DNA from: Galeruca laticollis
Taxonomy: Eukaryota; Arthropoda; Insecta; Coleoptera; Chrysomelidae
DNA length: 64,000 bases
NCBI GenBank assembly: GCA_963921935.1
Contig: OY998176.1
Coordinates: 179,238,445 to 179,302,444, forward strand
Direction of reading: 5' to 3'
The notes beneath the pieces are model-generated. The model saw only the letters and a program-made list of their open reading frames with translations. It was not told the origin of the DNA and did not search any database. A program made the position numbers and the translations under genes. Shown here piece by piece: positions 28,740 to 40,164 of this stretch. How positions within the stretch are numbered: position 1 is the stretch's first letter; each line of letters begins with the position of its first letter.

Positions 28740-29950
28740 TTTACAACCAGCTAATAACTATAAAAGAGCAGTATACAGGTGCCAGCTTCTTCCTTTTTGG
28801 CGATTTCAGTCTTCCATCTGCATCATGGGAAATAGATGATTTTTGTTCAGTAGATCATCCCTATCCCATGGCATCTCCATCCGAGACTGATTCTATAGAT
28901 ACTCTATCAAATATATGTGCTTTCTTCAATCTATTTCAGTCCAATACAGTAACTAATGAGGGGGGAGTTACGCTTGATCTTATTTTATCCCCAATTGAGC
29001 TCACAGTAATAACAGCTGAGGATGTTTTGATCCTACAAGATAGACATCATCCCCCACTGGAATGTAACTTACCACTTAAGATTGAAAGAGACAACGTTCC
29101 CGGTGAAGAATATTACTACAATTTTTATCGTGCAAATTATGAAGCAATGCGCCTTTCCTTGGAATCAATTGACTGAGATGGTGTCCACATTTTTCGATAT
29201 AATGTACACTATAATAAATTGCTTTGTTCTGCTGAAAAAGGTTTCCAAGATGTTTCCATGTTGGTATACTCCGGAGTTGAAGAGGCATTTGTGCGAGAAA
29301 TAAGTGGCTCACAAAATTACTAGGTGTCCTGTAAACTAAATGGAATTTAGTAGATTAAGCGTTCAGTGTAAAGTTTTATCACGAGAGTGCTACCGAAATT
29401 ATGTAAAATATACTGAAAATTGTGTTACAGATAATTTTAAGTTTTTTGGAAGTTTGTAAACAGTAAGAGGGTGAATAACACTATACCTTCTGAAATTACT
29501 CGTGGGGACCTTACTGCTGGTAACGGGAATGATATTGCAAATCTATTTGCTAAACATTTCTCATCCGTTTATTCAAATCAACCTCTGGCTTCGAACATCT
29601 ATGCAAAGTTATCTAAACTTGATATTAAAAAACGCCCCGGCCCTGACGGAATACCTTCCATTCTTACGGAAAATTAGCTTCCTTTTATCTCGTCCGCTCT
29701 TTCATATATAAGTCTCTTGTTACAGGCGAACTTCCAGATCATTGCAAAACTTCATACGTCACTCCAGTGTATAAATTGGGTAGAAAATCAGACATCTCAA
29801 ACTATCGTCCTATATCAATCCTTAGCATAATTCCCAAAGTCTTTGAGAGTATTATTTTAGATTATCTCACCTATGACTGTTCGAGTATTATGACATCACA
29901 ACAATTATCGATACCTTACCCTGGGGCTTCTAATCTATTTACTTAACATC
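28740..29950 (+). pseudogene. Jockey-type non-LTR retrotransposon remnant (endonuclease to RT)
   Basis: The piece begins in an APE-type endonuclease: FLFGDFSLPSASWEIDDF, then TLDLILSP, and later WYTPELKRHLCEK from the linker before RT. After frame breaks near 29180 and 29300 the frame 29471-29677 contains KKRPGPDGIPS, a hallmark of the RT start. After another shift come LPDHCKTSYVTPVYKLGRKS, NYRPISILSIIPKVFE and YDCSSIM. The remnant stops before the catalytic F/YxDD, so most of RT is gone. Order and motifs fit the jockey group. At least three frame changes show it is dead. Confidence 0.85.
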
Positions 29951-30622
29951 TGTTTTTTATATTGATCTAGTATTATTGTCGTAGTGTATTTTCCTTATAA
30001 TTTTTTTTGTTAGGAGAGAGAGAGAGAGAGAGAGAGATTTTGTTTCTTTATTATAAGTACACAAAGTAACTTATTGTATTGTATTGCATCGTACTTAGAT
30101 GTCCCTGTATATAGTACAGATTTTCCCAAAGTATCCTAAGCTGAAGTCCCTTGAAGAGAGACTGTTGTACAAAAAAAATAAAAATATAATAAAAAAACAC
30201 AAAATATATAAGCTAAAAATTAAGGCCCCAGAGTTGCTTTCGAACGGTGAATTTACCTAAATAAAATACTAATATTTTAATTTTGGTTCTTAAAGTCCTG
30301 AGAAGAGAAAGCAATCTCGTATTGGTGAAAAACAGAATAGCCAGTCTCGAGAGGCGAAGTCTGGAGAAATGGAAGTCTTCTTTAATACTATTTGTAATAT
30401 ATGGTAGGCCTGTTTGATGCTTCATGTATTAGATTTATATTTTAGTATATAAAATTTCAAACGGGGATTCCTAGGATTAAGCCTTAAAACGTATGTAGGT
30501 ACTTTTACTGTTAATAAATTAGGCAATATAACCTACCAAAATAAAATTGTAAAATAAAGTCACCTAATTCCTATTAGCACAGAATATACTTTGGACCACC
30601 TGAGCCAAAATCCATAAAATCT
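29951..30622. other. AT-rich gap with (GA)n microsatellite
   Basis: A (GA)12-13 run occupies about 30012-30037. The rest has no recognisable coding region; the minus-strand 70-codon frame at 30213-30425 is unassigned. Confidence 0.5.
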
Positions 30623-31825
30623 GGGCGCGTATTCTGTATCGTCTTGTAGAAAGAAATTTCTTTCTATGAGTATAGAGAGGAAATTTCTTTCTATTTCGTG
30701 AACCTGTTCTGTACGATTCTTACTATATCTATTCGGTAATGCTCGGCTATAGAGAACTGATAATTATTGGATGTAAAAACATTGACCTTTCTATAGGGGA
30801 ATTTGGGATATTTAAGTCGGCAACAATAGCAACATTTGTTTGTTTATTTCTCAGGAGGATAATAATTACGAGAATTATTTCATATTTCATTGTGGGAGTC
30901 AATTATTATTATAACTGTTATTATAATGGGTGGTGTAAATATTATAAACTATAGCATAGCATATTATCTGTTGTTAGTTTTCGTTTTTTAATCTTTATTG
31001 CGAGTACATTATAAAGTTTGGAAACAATTAATTTGCTACAAGTAGAAGATGAAGTAGGTACGACAAAACCAATTACGTTTAGAGAGAAGAATTTATTAAT
31101 CCTTAAAATCGCCAATGTTAAATATATTGAACTTCTTAAGAATTGGATTAATGACAAAAATTAAGAAGTTTAGTATTTAATTTTACACAACGTTCAACAC
31201 AGAAATATTTCACATTTACAGGTAACACCGTAAATGGCCATAAATACGTATTATTTAGGTACCCTTTGCAGTTGTTTACATATTAAATTGCAATAATATT
31301 AATAATACGTAATTATCCAAAAAATATTTTTCCAGCATATATAAACTTGTATATATAAACCACAAAACACTATAATCATAACATAACGATATGCACCTTT
31401 CCTTTGAAAAATGTAAACATGCCAACAAAGAAATCTAAATGATTGTGTGTTAAAAAGAGACAGGTATCATAGAAAGACCTAGAATGGTCTTTCTATACCT
31501 TTCTACCGAACGAAGCGTTCGTGAAGCACAATCACTGCCGATGTTGCTTACAGAATAAGGTAAAGTGGTATAGAGAATTTATAGAAAGAAATTTCCTCTC
31601 TATGACGATACAGAACGCTCTGGAGCGCGTATTCTGTATGGTCATAGAGAGGAAATTTCTTTCTATAAATTCTCTATACCACTTTACCTTATTCTGTAAG
31701 CAACATCGGCAGTGATCGTGCTTCACGAACGCTTCGTTCGGTAGAAAGGTATAGAAAGACCATTTTAGGTCTTTCTATGATACCTCTCTTTTTAACACAC
31801 AATCATTTAGATTTATCTTTGTTGG

Positions 31826-31829
31826 CATG
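31826..31829. repeat. CATG target-site duplication (left)
   Basis: CATG before the left LTR is repeated at 39356-39359 after the right LTR. Closing the gap recreates TTGGCATGCTTACATTTTTC, mirrored in the other palindrome arm (GTAAACATGCCAA near 31410). CATG fits the YRYR preference known for errantivirus integrases. Confidence 0.95.
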
Positions 31830-32025
31830 AAAAATGTACTTTATTCCGTAAAACTACTTTTTAAAAACTACAAACTAACTATACCGACAATATTCGTTCG
31901 GTTCTAACTGCTGACTGACTAATTCTTGAAAGAAAATGAATTTATATATAAATCTAAAAATACAACGTAAGCAAATTACAATATCATATTATTATAACTG
32001 ATCTGCGGGTGATGTTGATATAATT
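31830..32025 (-). repeat. 3' LTR of the errantivirus-like element
   Basis: 196 bp, matching 39160-39355. The plus-strand sequence starts AAAAATGTACTTTATTCC and ends TGATATAATT. Immediately inside (minus strand) is the polypurine tract CTTCAGGGGGAGG. Confidence 0.95.
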
Positions 32026-32040
32026 CCTCCCCCTGAAGAT
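32026..32040 (-). other. Polypurine tract
   Basis: On the coding strand TCAGGGGGAGG directly precedes the 3' LTR, the expected site of plus-strand DNA priming. Confidence 0.8.
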
Positions 32041-32061
32041 TCGGCTTCTGAGGGCTAAAGG

Positions 32062-33721
32062 TCAAGGAAGTCGAACATTTTCAGTGTCTCCATCACAATG
32101 GTTGTCCTCGGTTTCTTGGGTTTTTTTCTTGCACTTGATTGTTCTGTACACTAAATACACAATGAACACTATTGAAAGTATGTAAACTAGTGTTTTGGTG
32201 ATGAGAGGGGGATCGATGTCAACTGTCTCTAAATTGGGTTGGTTCTTGATGATTCTGGATCTGAGTGTATGAAGTTTGTCTAAATCTAAAGGAGGTAAAC
32301 TGATGTTGAAATCTTGAATTGTCTTAGATCGATTAAGATTGACTACTATTGTGGGAAATAGAATCGGCTGGCTTCCTGTTTCTATTTCTTTGTTGGTTAT
32401 GTGTACTGCCTCCGCGTTAACTTGGCACGAAGCGGGAATGTTGATTAAGTGTGTGCCAATTAAGTTGACGACTTCTTCTTGTTGGTGGCATTTCAGATGT
32501 AGGTTGGTTTTTTGTGGTAAAAACGCTATCCATTGATTAGATACATCTAGTCTCTTGAATAATGGTTGTGAGGCAAATATCGCCACTTGATGACAGGTGG
32601 GTGCCGCTTTTAGGTCCAATATTTGAATTTCACATGGACTTTCATCATTGACCCCTACTAGATCGGTTTCACCGCAAATGTATTCTTGCATAGTCATTTT
32701 CGTGCATGAGTCGCTCGGATATGCGAAGTTCAATTTATTTTTTAAAACGAATTTATTTTGAGGTATAATTATTTTTGGTTGATTCTCTTTCAAAATAGGT
32801 ATCGGATATAAATGAAATAAATTTAATTTTATTGGATACATTACGGGAACATGTAATATGTATGTGATTTTATTATTCAGAATGAAACTAGATACTTTAA
32901 TAAGGTTTTCGTAAATCGGAATTGAATTTAAATTTAATTTGACAGGCCTTTGATCTTCATCAGAATCTTGATAAACGGTTTTTAGAAGTACCAACAAATG
33001 TTGTGTTTTTATTATACTAGGGTGCATAATACCAATCTTTGCAGAGGAAATTGAATTTTCTATATCTTGCAATATAGAGTTTAATATTTCATACATGTTT
33101 AATATTTGATTAAATACGTCTTTGATGAAAATAGTATTGTTATTATATTGGTTTTGAATGAATTTACTTATGGTATTAATTTTGTATTCTAATAATCTCT
33201 CATTTTTATTTATTTGTTGAATGGTTGAGTTGAAATCATCAATTAAAGAAACAGCTAATGTATTTTGTGTTTTGATTGTTTGTGCTAGAGAATTTTGATT
33301 TTGTTGAAGTTCCTTAATAAGTCTCTCGTAACGTTCGCCATCGTTAGCGTCCAAATTTCCGCTAATAGCTTTAAAAACTGAACCGAGCCCATTGATTAGG
33401 CCACGTTTTGTCCTCCGTTGATGAGGTAATAATTCATTTAATTTTGTTTCTATTTGTGTTTCGATAAAGTTAATAGTATTTAAGTTGGTTGGTAGTTCTT
33501 CGAATTTTATGTTATTAATTTTAATCAAGTTGATTGTTTTTGAAGTTTTGGTCTTTAATTTTTGAAATTCGATGTTAATGGAATTTAAATCATAATAATA
33601 TAATATTGAATGATAATATTGAATTATTTTTGCGTTGCCGAGTTTAACTGGAAGAAGACCAGGGTTATCTTGGAGATTCCGGAGAGTTATAGTTTCTTGG
33701 AATCCGAGAATTCCCGGTAAT
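32062..33721 (-). CDS. env: Envelope (baculovirus F-like fusion protein) of the errantivirus-like element
   Basis: The frame is open from a TTATTTCAG acceptor at 33722 down to the stop at 32062, about 552 codons. The signal peptide is presumably supplied by an upstream exon, as in other errantiviruses. Near codon 100 lies a furin-type site RRTKR, followed by a glycine-rich hydrophobic start GLINGLGSVFKAISG, as expected for the fusion peptide of F-type envelopes. A helical, Asn/Gln-rich region follows, several cysteines occupy the distal half, and a membrane segment (LVYILSIVFIVYLVY) lies before a ~30-residue tail. This is the class I fusion protein type shared by errantiviruses and baculovirus F proteins. 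No internal stop was seen. Confidence 0.85.
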
Positions 33722-33740
33722 CTGAAATAATAACATGTAA

Positions 33741-36700
33741 TTAAGAGTCAAAAGAATATAATCTTTTTAGTGGGCGTTTAACATTGTCCATATGTACCTT
33801 ACCACGTTTTGCAGTTGTTACGGTTTTACGTTTCGTGTTTATTGTTTTAAGAGTAACTGGCTTATCAAATTTATTAGAATTTTTCTGTCTTTTCTTTCTT
33901 TTGATAAATATGGTTTGATTTGGTGCGAATATTTTTGGATCTTCGCGGGTTTTGTTGATTTTCTCTAAATGTTTGGTTTTTTGTTCGATTAGATCTGAAT
34001 TAATTTTCGTGTACAATAGTTTTGATCGATCTTTATGTTGATTGATGTAATCGTTTATTAGTAATTTGTCAATTTCTAATGGATCGTTCTCTGAGATATG
34101 TCCGTTGACAATATCAATTGGTTTTAATTTTACTGCGGAGTGAATAGAATTATTATATGCCAGAATAGCATTCACTATTTTATTTTTTATTGGGGTATTA
34201 GAGAATCCTTGTGAATTTAGTAACCTTAAATGTTCTATTATTGTCGAGTGGAAACGTTCGACAATACCGTTCGATTGTGGGTGATCCGGTGAACAAAAAT
34301 GTAGTTTAACTTTATGGATGCTTAGAAGTTCGGTTACAACAGTATTTTTAAATTCGGTGCCGTTGTCACAAATTATTTGGTTTGGTATACCGTGATGGGA
34401 GAAAAATTTGATGAGATTATTAGCTATTTCTGTTCCTGATAAGGCTTCTAAATAGTAGGCTTGAGCATACTTTGAAAAACTATCTACAATCGTTAAAAAT
34501 TTTGAATTTTCGAATGTGAATGAGTCGATGTGCACTCTTTCGAAGGGTTTAGTCGCTGTTGGTGTTAAATTCATTTGGATCTTGACTGGATGTCGGTCAT
34601 ATTTGCATTGCTGACATATTTCACATTCATTGATGTAAGTTTGGATTGATTTTTTTATATCGGGCCAGTAATATTTTTCTTTGATTTTTTGAAGCGTTTC
34701 GTTGATGCCGCGGTGATTAGATTTGCTTTCATGGTAGTTTTTGATCGTTTCCAATATATCTTGTTTGTCTATTACATCGATTAGTTTACTTGTACATTTT
34801 TTCAGTTTTATAGAAGAAGATTTAAAATATTGCTGTAAACAAACCGAAAGTGGTTCATACAGAGTGGGATCTTCGAAATATAAATAATAAGAGACATCTG
34901 GGACAATATATTCTTTAATGAAGTTTATCGCATCGTTATTAAAGTCGTTTTTAGATAACTGAATGTAATAACGTTGCTTATTTCCAAAAAGAAATTTTAT
35001 TTTAGGTTTTGCCGGAGAATGCATTACTGAATCTATGAAAATTTGGTTTTTGCCATGGTTAACTGCACATTCGGTAATTGGTATACCTATTACAGGGCTT
35101 TCGTCGAAATTCGAATGTACAGTGTTATTTTCGTCAGGGTCGTCTTCAGTTTGTTGTTCGTGATTGTCATGAAATGTATCGTCAATATTTACGATCATAG
35201 ACAAGTTATCGTAGTCTTGTCTTACACTAATAACACTAGGTTCTGCAGGTTGATTGCGCGTCGAAGGTTGAGGTGTATTGAGACTACTGTCAGTTTGACG
35301 GTCTGGGTTGGGTTGATTATAGTAATTGCTGGATTCGCCTAAGATTTCGTCCACGTTTTTCCAAAAAGAATCGTCGTTCCAAAATGGTTGTGATTCTTTA
35401 GTATGGATCTCAATTCGTGAGAGGCAATCTGCGTTACTGTTCGATTTCCCGGATCGATAAATTATCTGATAATCAAACTCTTGGAGTTTTATTTTCCAAC
35501 GTAAGAGTTTAGAATTTGGTTCTTTTAGTGAATTTAACCAGACTAATGGTTTGTGGTCCGTTATAATATTAAATCTTCTACCATATAGGTAAGGTCTGAA
35601 GTACTTGGTTGCCCATACTATAGCTAAAAGCTCCTTCTCTATTGTTGAGTATGATTGTTCAGAATCATTCAAAGTACGTGATGCGTATGCTACGGGGAGA
35701 TCCTGACCTATAGGGCCTTGAGATAGGATTGCTCCTAAAGCTACATTTGATGCATCTGTTGTAAGATTAAATGGTTTCGAGAAATCGGGATATTGTAGAA
35801 TTGGCTCGTTTATCAGTAAATTTTTACAAGTCTCGAAGCAGGTGATGTACTCGTCATTTAAATCAATTTTCGCCCCCTTTTTAAGGCACTTTGTTAAGGG
35901 TTTTGTAATTTTGGCAAAGTTCTTAATGAACCGTCGATAATATCCGAGTAGACCAAGGAAGGCTTTGATTTGTTTTGGTGTTTTTGGTATTGGGAAGTTG
36001 CGTATGGCGTATATTTTGTCTGGGTTTGGTTTAACACCGTCAGGTGTTACTATGTGGCCCAAGTAAGCAACTTCCTTCCTCAAAAATTCTGATTTGTCCA
36101 GCTGGACCTTGAAATTTGCTTCTCTAAGTCGTTGAAATACTGTTCGCAGGCGTTCCAAGTGTTCTTGAAGGGAAGTCGAAAATATTATGATATCATCGAG
36201 GTAAACCAAACACATTTCGTTTTGAATACCTCGTAGTATGTTATCTGCGACTCTTTGAAAGGTGGCAGGTGCCGATTTGAGACCATAAGGCATACGAAGA
36301 AATTCGTAATGTCCGTTTTCTGTATTAAATGCTGTTTTTTCGATATCTTTTTCTTCCATCTCGATCTGATGGAAGCCGCTAGCTAAATCTATAGTCGAAA
36401 AATATTGACAATTTCCTAATTTCGCTAAAACATCGTGTATATTGGGCAGAGGATAACGATCATCTATTGTTTTTTCATTAAGTTTTCTGTAGTCGATAAC
36501 TACTCTCCATTTTTGTTTGCCGCTGGCATCTTTCTTCTTACTTAACACCCAGATTGGCGATGGCCATGGCGAGTTCGATTGGCGAATTATATTAGAGTCC
36601 AGCATGTTTTGTATCTGATTAGCGACCTCTTGTCTATGTATAAAAGGATATCTGTAAGTTTTCGTGTAGACCGGTATTTCATCAGTCGTTCGTATTTGAT

Positions 36701-37592
36701 GTCGAATTTTACTAGTAAATGTCAATGGTTCGTTTTCTTTATAAAAAATGTCATTACATTCATTACAAAGCTCGAGGATTTTTCGTTTTTCCTCTTCGTT
36801 CATGTGTTCGGTTCGAATTTTTGGCATTACTAAATTTTTATCAGAATATTCAAAGTTGTTAATTTCAAAATTATTGTTTTCTAAGTAATTTTCATGAAAA
36901 CTTTCAACTGAAACCGGTTCTGAAAATTCTAAAATTAAAGACTTCGTAGGTTTGTTTAAAATTGTAGTTAAAGCATAACCGTCTTTTGCTGTACTAAGAC
37001 TTTGTGGAATTTCACAGTCGTCAATTTTTTTATAAGGAATAATTATATCTCCCTGAGAAACACTAGTTTTTATTTTTATTACTTGTTGTGTTCTAGGAGC
37101 TACTGTAACGAGATTTAAATCATGTGACGTTTTATGATAACACAATTTTATTTTAGTATAAGGTGTAATAAGATACCCTGTTTTGAAATCAACACTAGCT
37201 TAAAGTAACTTAAGATTATCTGGACCCATAAGGCCGTTAAAAACGTTGTGAAATTTAAAAAGGAAAAATTTCAAATTTGTTGGGTTTGGCAATTTGAATA
37301 TTTTTGAGGCTTTTATGTCAGCGCGATATTTGTGGGAAGATTGCTGAAATACCGTTGTGACTACAAAAGGATCACTATTGATTGCATTTGGGTATAATTT
37401 AAAAGCAATTTTGGGGTCTATGAAAGACCTACTCGAACCGGAGTCGATTAAGAATTTTAGATTATGTTCAGGTAGAACTACATAGGGCAGTTCGCTAGAT
37501 TTAACATTGTTAAGTGAAATAATTTCGGGGCTGAAACAACTGGGTTTATTTTGTGAGGTACGTTCCGAGGCACTTACTGAAAATTTACGCCA
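33741..37592 (-). CDS. pol: Pol (protease, RT, RNase H, integrase) of the errantivirus-like element, one in-frame stop
   Basis: The pol frame overlaps the end of gag in the -1 frame. Protease carries LIDSGSSRSFIDP. A TAA at 37200-37202 interrupts the frame between protease and RT; everything after it is open for over 1130 codons. RT has FLRMPYGLKSAPATFQ and the catalytic YLDDIII. RNase H has LTTDASNVALGA, IEKELLAI and ITDHKPLVW. Integrase has the zinc region with CEICQQC, then D in VHIDSFTF, D in ICDNGTEFKN and E in SPDHPQSNGIVERFHS. Unless the stop is read through, this copy makes no full Pol. Length and order match errantiviruses. Confidence 0.92.
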
Positions 37593-38866
37593 TCGTCGAG
37601 TGGCTCTGTTGTATCACCATTATTTTTATCATCGGGGTATGGTAACTGATAGGAATGGTCATCATCGTCTTGTGATTCTACATTATACAGTTCTTCAGAT
37701 ATAAAATTGGGACGATTATTTGGAGGTCTATTATTTGTAGTCGGGAATTGTCTGTTGAACTGATTGGGCTGATTTGTATTTCTAGTTGACATCGACATGG
37801 GCGATGGTTTAGGGAATCTATTATTATTTGGATTGGGTCTGAACACATTGGTATTCGAATTTGGTTGTCTAAAGACTTGAGAGTTCCTAGGAAAATTGTG
37901 TTGTATTTGTCGGGGTTGTATTGGTATAGGTTGAGAAGGAAAGTTATTCGTTTGTCTGGTAAACAAGTGATTCGGGGTATGCGAATTAAATGTAGATTGA
38001 TTGGGTGTTTGCATTGATCGATGATTCGATCTGTTACTATTATTGGCAAATTGTCTAGGGGAATTTCTATTAGATGAATTTTGAAGATAATGGGCATTTT
38101 CTTCTTGAATAACGTATTGCATAGCCTCTGTTAAAGAAGCGGGCCTCATGCATCGGATGGTGGTTCCTAGGGGTTCTCTCAACCCGGAGAGAAATGTTTT
38201 GAGGGCTAAATTTTGATATAGGGTATTTTTGAGAAATCTAGCAGCCTCTGTATTTTCGTGGATATTAACATAGCTACAAATTAAATTTAGAATATGTAAG
38301 CATCTATCATAGAACGATTGAGAAGACTCATTCGAATTTTGTTTGAGCATTACGAGATCTCTATTCAAGCAAACTTCGTCTCTTTGGTCTGAGAAATTAC
38401 TAGTCAGAACGTTTTTTAATTCGACCCATGTATTACAAGAGTGGATATTTATTATAGTTTTAGCGTTTCCTTTAATTTTTGATAATATAGAATTCAACAA
38501 ATAAATATTCTGAAAGTTATTGTGGTTTTCCCTATCTTCGAAATGAGCAATAATGGATTCACTTACAGAAATAAATCTGTTTAAGTCGTTAGGGTTACTA
38601 TCAAATTCTGGAATGCAGTTAATATATTCCCATTTAAATTGTGCTTGTGCCATTTCTGATTCTAATTGATCGTTATTTACGATTGGTTGCGTTATAAGGT
38701 TCGATGAATGACTACTACTTAGGTTATTTACTCTTAAGGTATTTGATTTTTTAGGTTTATGCTTAAATTTTGTTTTATCTTTTGAATTTGATGCGGTAGA
38801 AAGAGAACCAACACTCAATTTACTAAAAGCAGTTTGAATTTCGTCCAAAAGATTATTCGAATTCAT
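37574..38866 (-). CDS. gag: Gag of the errantivirus-like element
   Basis: The 430-residue frame starts with ATG at 38866, about 290 bp after the 5' LTR, and ends at 37574. Residues ~80-290 resemble the retrotransposon capsid fold (FISVSESIIAHF, VELKNVLTSNFSDQ, FLSGLREPLGTTIRCMRPAS, then an EAMQYVIQEE helix). The C-terminus is rich in Asn, Arg, Pro and Gln and has no CCHC knuckle, as is usual in errantiviruses. Pol overlaps its 3' end in the -1 frame, indicating ribosomal frameshifting. The frame is intact. Confidence 0.9.
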   Translation of the reverse strand: MNSNNLLDEIQTAFSKLSVGSLSTASNSKDKTKFKHKPKKSNTLRVNNLSSSHSSNLITQPIVNNDQLESEMAQAQFKWEYINCIPEFDSNPNDLNRFISVSESIIAHFEDRENHNNFQNIYLLNSILSKIKGNAKTIINIHSCNTWVELKNVLTSNFSDQRDEVCLNRDLVMLKQNSNESSQSFYDRCLHILNLICSYVNIHENTEAARFLKNTLYQNLALKTFLSGLREPLGTTIRCMRPASLTEAMQYVIQEENAHYLQNSSNRNSPRQFANNSNRSNHRSMQTPNQSTFNSHTPNHLFTRQTNNFPSQPIPIQPRQIQHNFPRNSQVFRQPNSNTNVFRPNPNNNRFPKPSPMSMSTRNTNQPNQFNRQFPTTNNRPPNNRPNFISEELYNVESQDDDDHSYQLPYPDDKNNGDTTEPLDDGVNFQ

Positions 38867-39139
38867 AAATTGTACTTACAAAATAATAAATGCGACTTTG
38901 ATCATGTTTTTCTTAACTATAGGGGGTAGGTAATCCCTGCAGAATTCAGGCGATGTGGGTCCTAATTCTCGAAATACGGAATGGTCTGGAACAGGTCTCC
39001 AATAGACTGATGAATGATGCCATAACTGGTACTTCACTGAACACAGGCCGGTTCTTTTTCACTTTATACTTGTTTGCAAAGTTCGATTTGTCGGTAAATC
39101 GTTGAAACGAATATCGGACGTTCAATACGCACGACCCGA

Positions 39140-39162
39140 ACAATCCTACTGACTGCGCCAAA
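39140..39162 (-). other. Primer-binding site (tRNA-Ser type, as in 17.6/297)
   Basis: On the minus strand the LTR end (CATTTT) runs straight into TGGCGCAGTCAGTAGGATTG. The TGGCGCAGTC start resembles the site described for 17.6/297-type elements; the tRNA identity is from memory. Confidence 0.7.
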
Positions 39163-39355
39163 AATGTACTTTATTCCGTAAAACTACTTTTTAAAAACTA
39201 CAAACTAACTATACCGACAATATTCGTTCGGTTCTAACTGCTGACTGACTAATTCTTGAAAGAAAATGAATTTATATATAAATCTAAAAATACAACGTAA
39301 GCAAATTACAATATCATATTATTATAACTGATCTGCGGGTGAGGGTGATATAATT
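39160..39355 (-). repeat. 5' LTR of the errantivirus-like element
   Basis: 196 bp, partner of 31830-32025, followed by the CATG duplication at 39356-39359. Confidence 0.95.
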
Positions 39356-40164
39356 CATGCTTACATTTTTCAAAGGAAAGGTGCATATCGTTATGTTATG
39401 ATTATGGTGTTTTGTGGTTTATATATACAAGTTTATATATGCTGGAAAAATAATTTTTCGATAATTACGTATTATTAATATTATTGCAATTTAGTATGTA
39501 AACAACTGCAAAGGGTACCTAAATAATACGTGTTTATGGCCATTTACGGTGTTACCTGTAAATGTGAAATATTTCTGTGTTGAACGTTGTGTAAAATTAA
39601 ATACTAAACTTCTTAATTTTTGTCATTAATCCAGTTCTTAAGAAGTTCAATATATTTAACATTGGCGATTTTAAGGATTAATAAATTCTTCTCTCTAAAC
39701 GTAATTGGTTTTGTCGTACCTACTTCATCTTCTACTTGTAGCAAATGAATTGTTACCAAACTTTATAATGTACTCGCAATAAAGATTAAAAAACGAAAAC
39801 TAACAACAGATAATATGCTATGCTATAGTTTATAATATTTACACCACACACTATAATAACAGTTATAATAATAATTGACTCCCACAATGAAATATGAAAT
39901 AATTCTCGTAACTATTATTATCCTCCTGAGAAATAAACAAACAAATGTTGCTATTGTTACCGACTTAATCAAGAGATATCCCAAATTCCCCTAAAAACAG
40001 GTCAATGTTTTTACATCCAATAATTATCAATTCTCTATAGCCGAGCATTACCGAATAGATATAGAAAGAATCGTACAGAATAGGTTCACGAAATAGAAAG
40101 AAACTTCCTCTCTATACTCATAGAAAGAAATTTCTTTCTACGAGACGATACAGAATACGCGCCC

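Larger units (their letters stand above)
31830..39355 (-). mobile_element. Errantivirus-like LTR element (gag, pol, env)
   Basis: This 7526-bp element has 196-bp LTRs that differ at two noticed positions (GATGTTGAT against GAGGGTGAT), a CATG duplication, a TGGCGCAGTC primer-binding site and a GGGGGAGG polypurine tract. Read right to left it encodes Gag, Pol in the -1 frame, and an envelope reached by a splice acceptor, the layout of insect errantiviruses (Ty3/gypsy with acquired env). Gag and env frames are open; pol has one in-frame stop at 37200-37202. It inserted recently into the giant palindrome. Confidence 0.95.
30623..40164. mobile_element. Giant palindromic (foldback) element, interrupted by a retrovirus-like insertion
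   Basis: The left arm 30623-31620 is the near-exact reverse complement of 31623-31829 continued by 39360-40164, arms of about 1 kb around a two-base centre at 31621-31622 (CGCTC-TG-GAGCG). The outer ends read GGGCGCGTATTCTGTATCG and its reverse complement. The centre carries an inverted pair of the same end-like motif (ACAGAA...GCGCGTATTCTGTAT), so it may be two head-to-head copies of a ~1-kb element. The 7.5-kb errantivirus-like element sits in the right arm. No transposase or clear flanking target duplication was found. Because of the symmetry, both strands encode nearly the same 64-residue frame at 31521-31726. Confidence 0.85.

Noticed and set aside
35043..36833. Plus-strand frames inside errantivirus-like pol
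   Set aside because: Antisense shadows of a well-supported pol frame.
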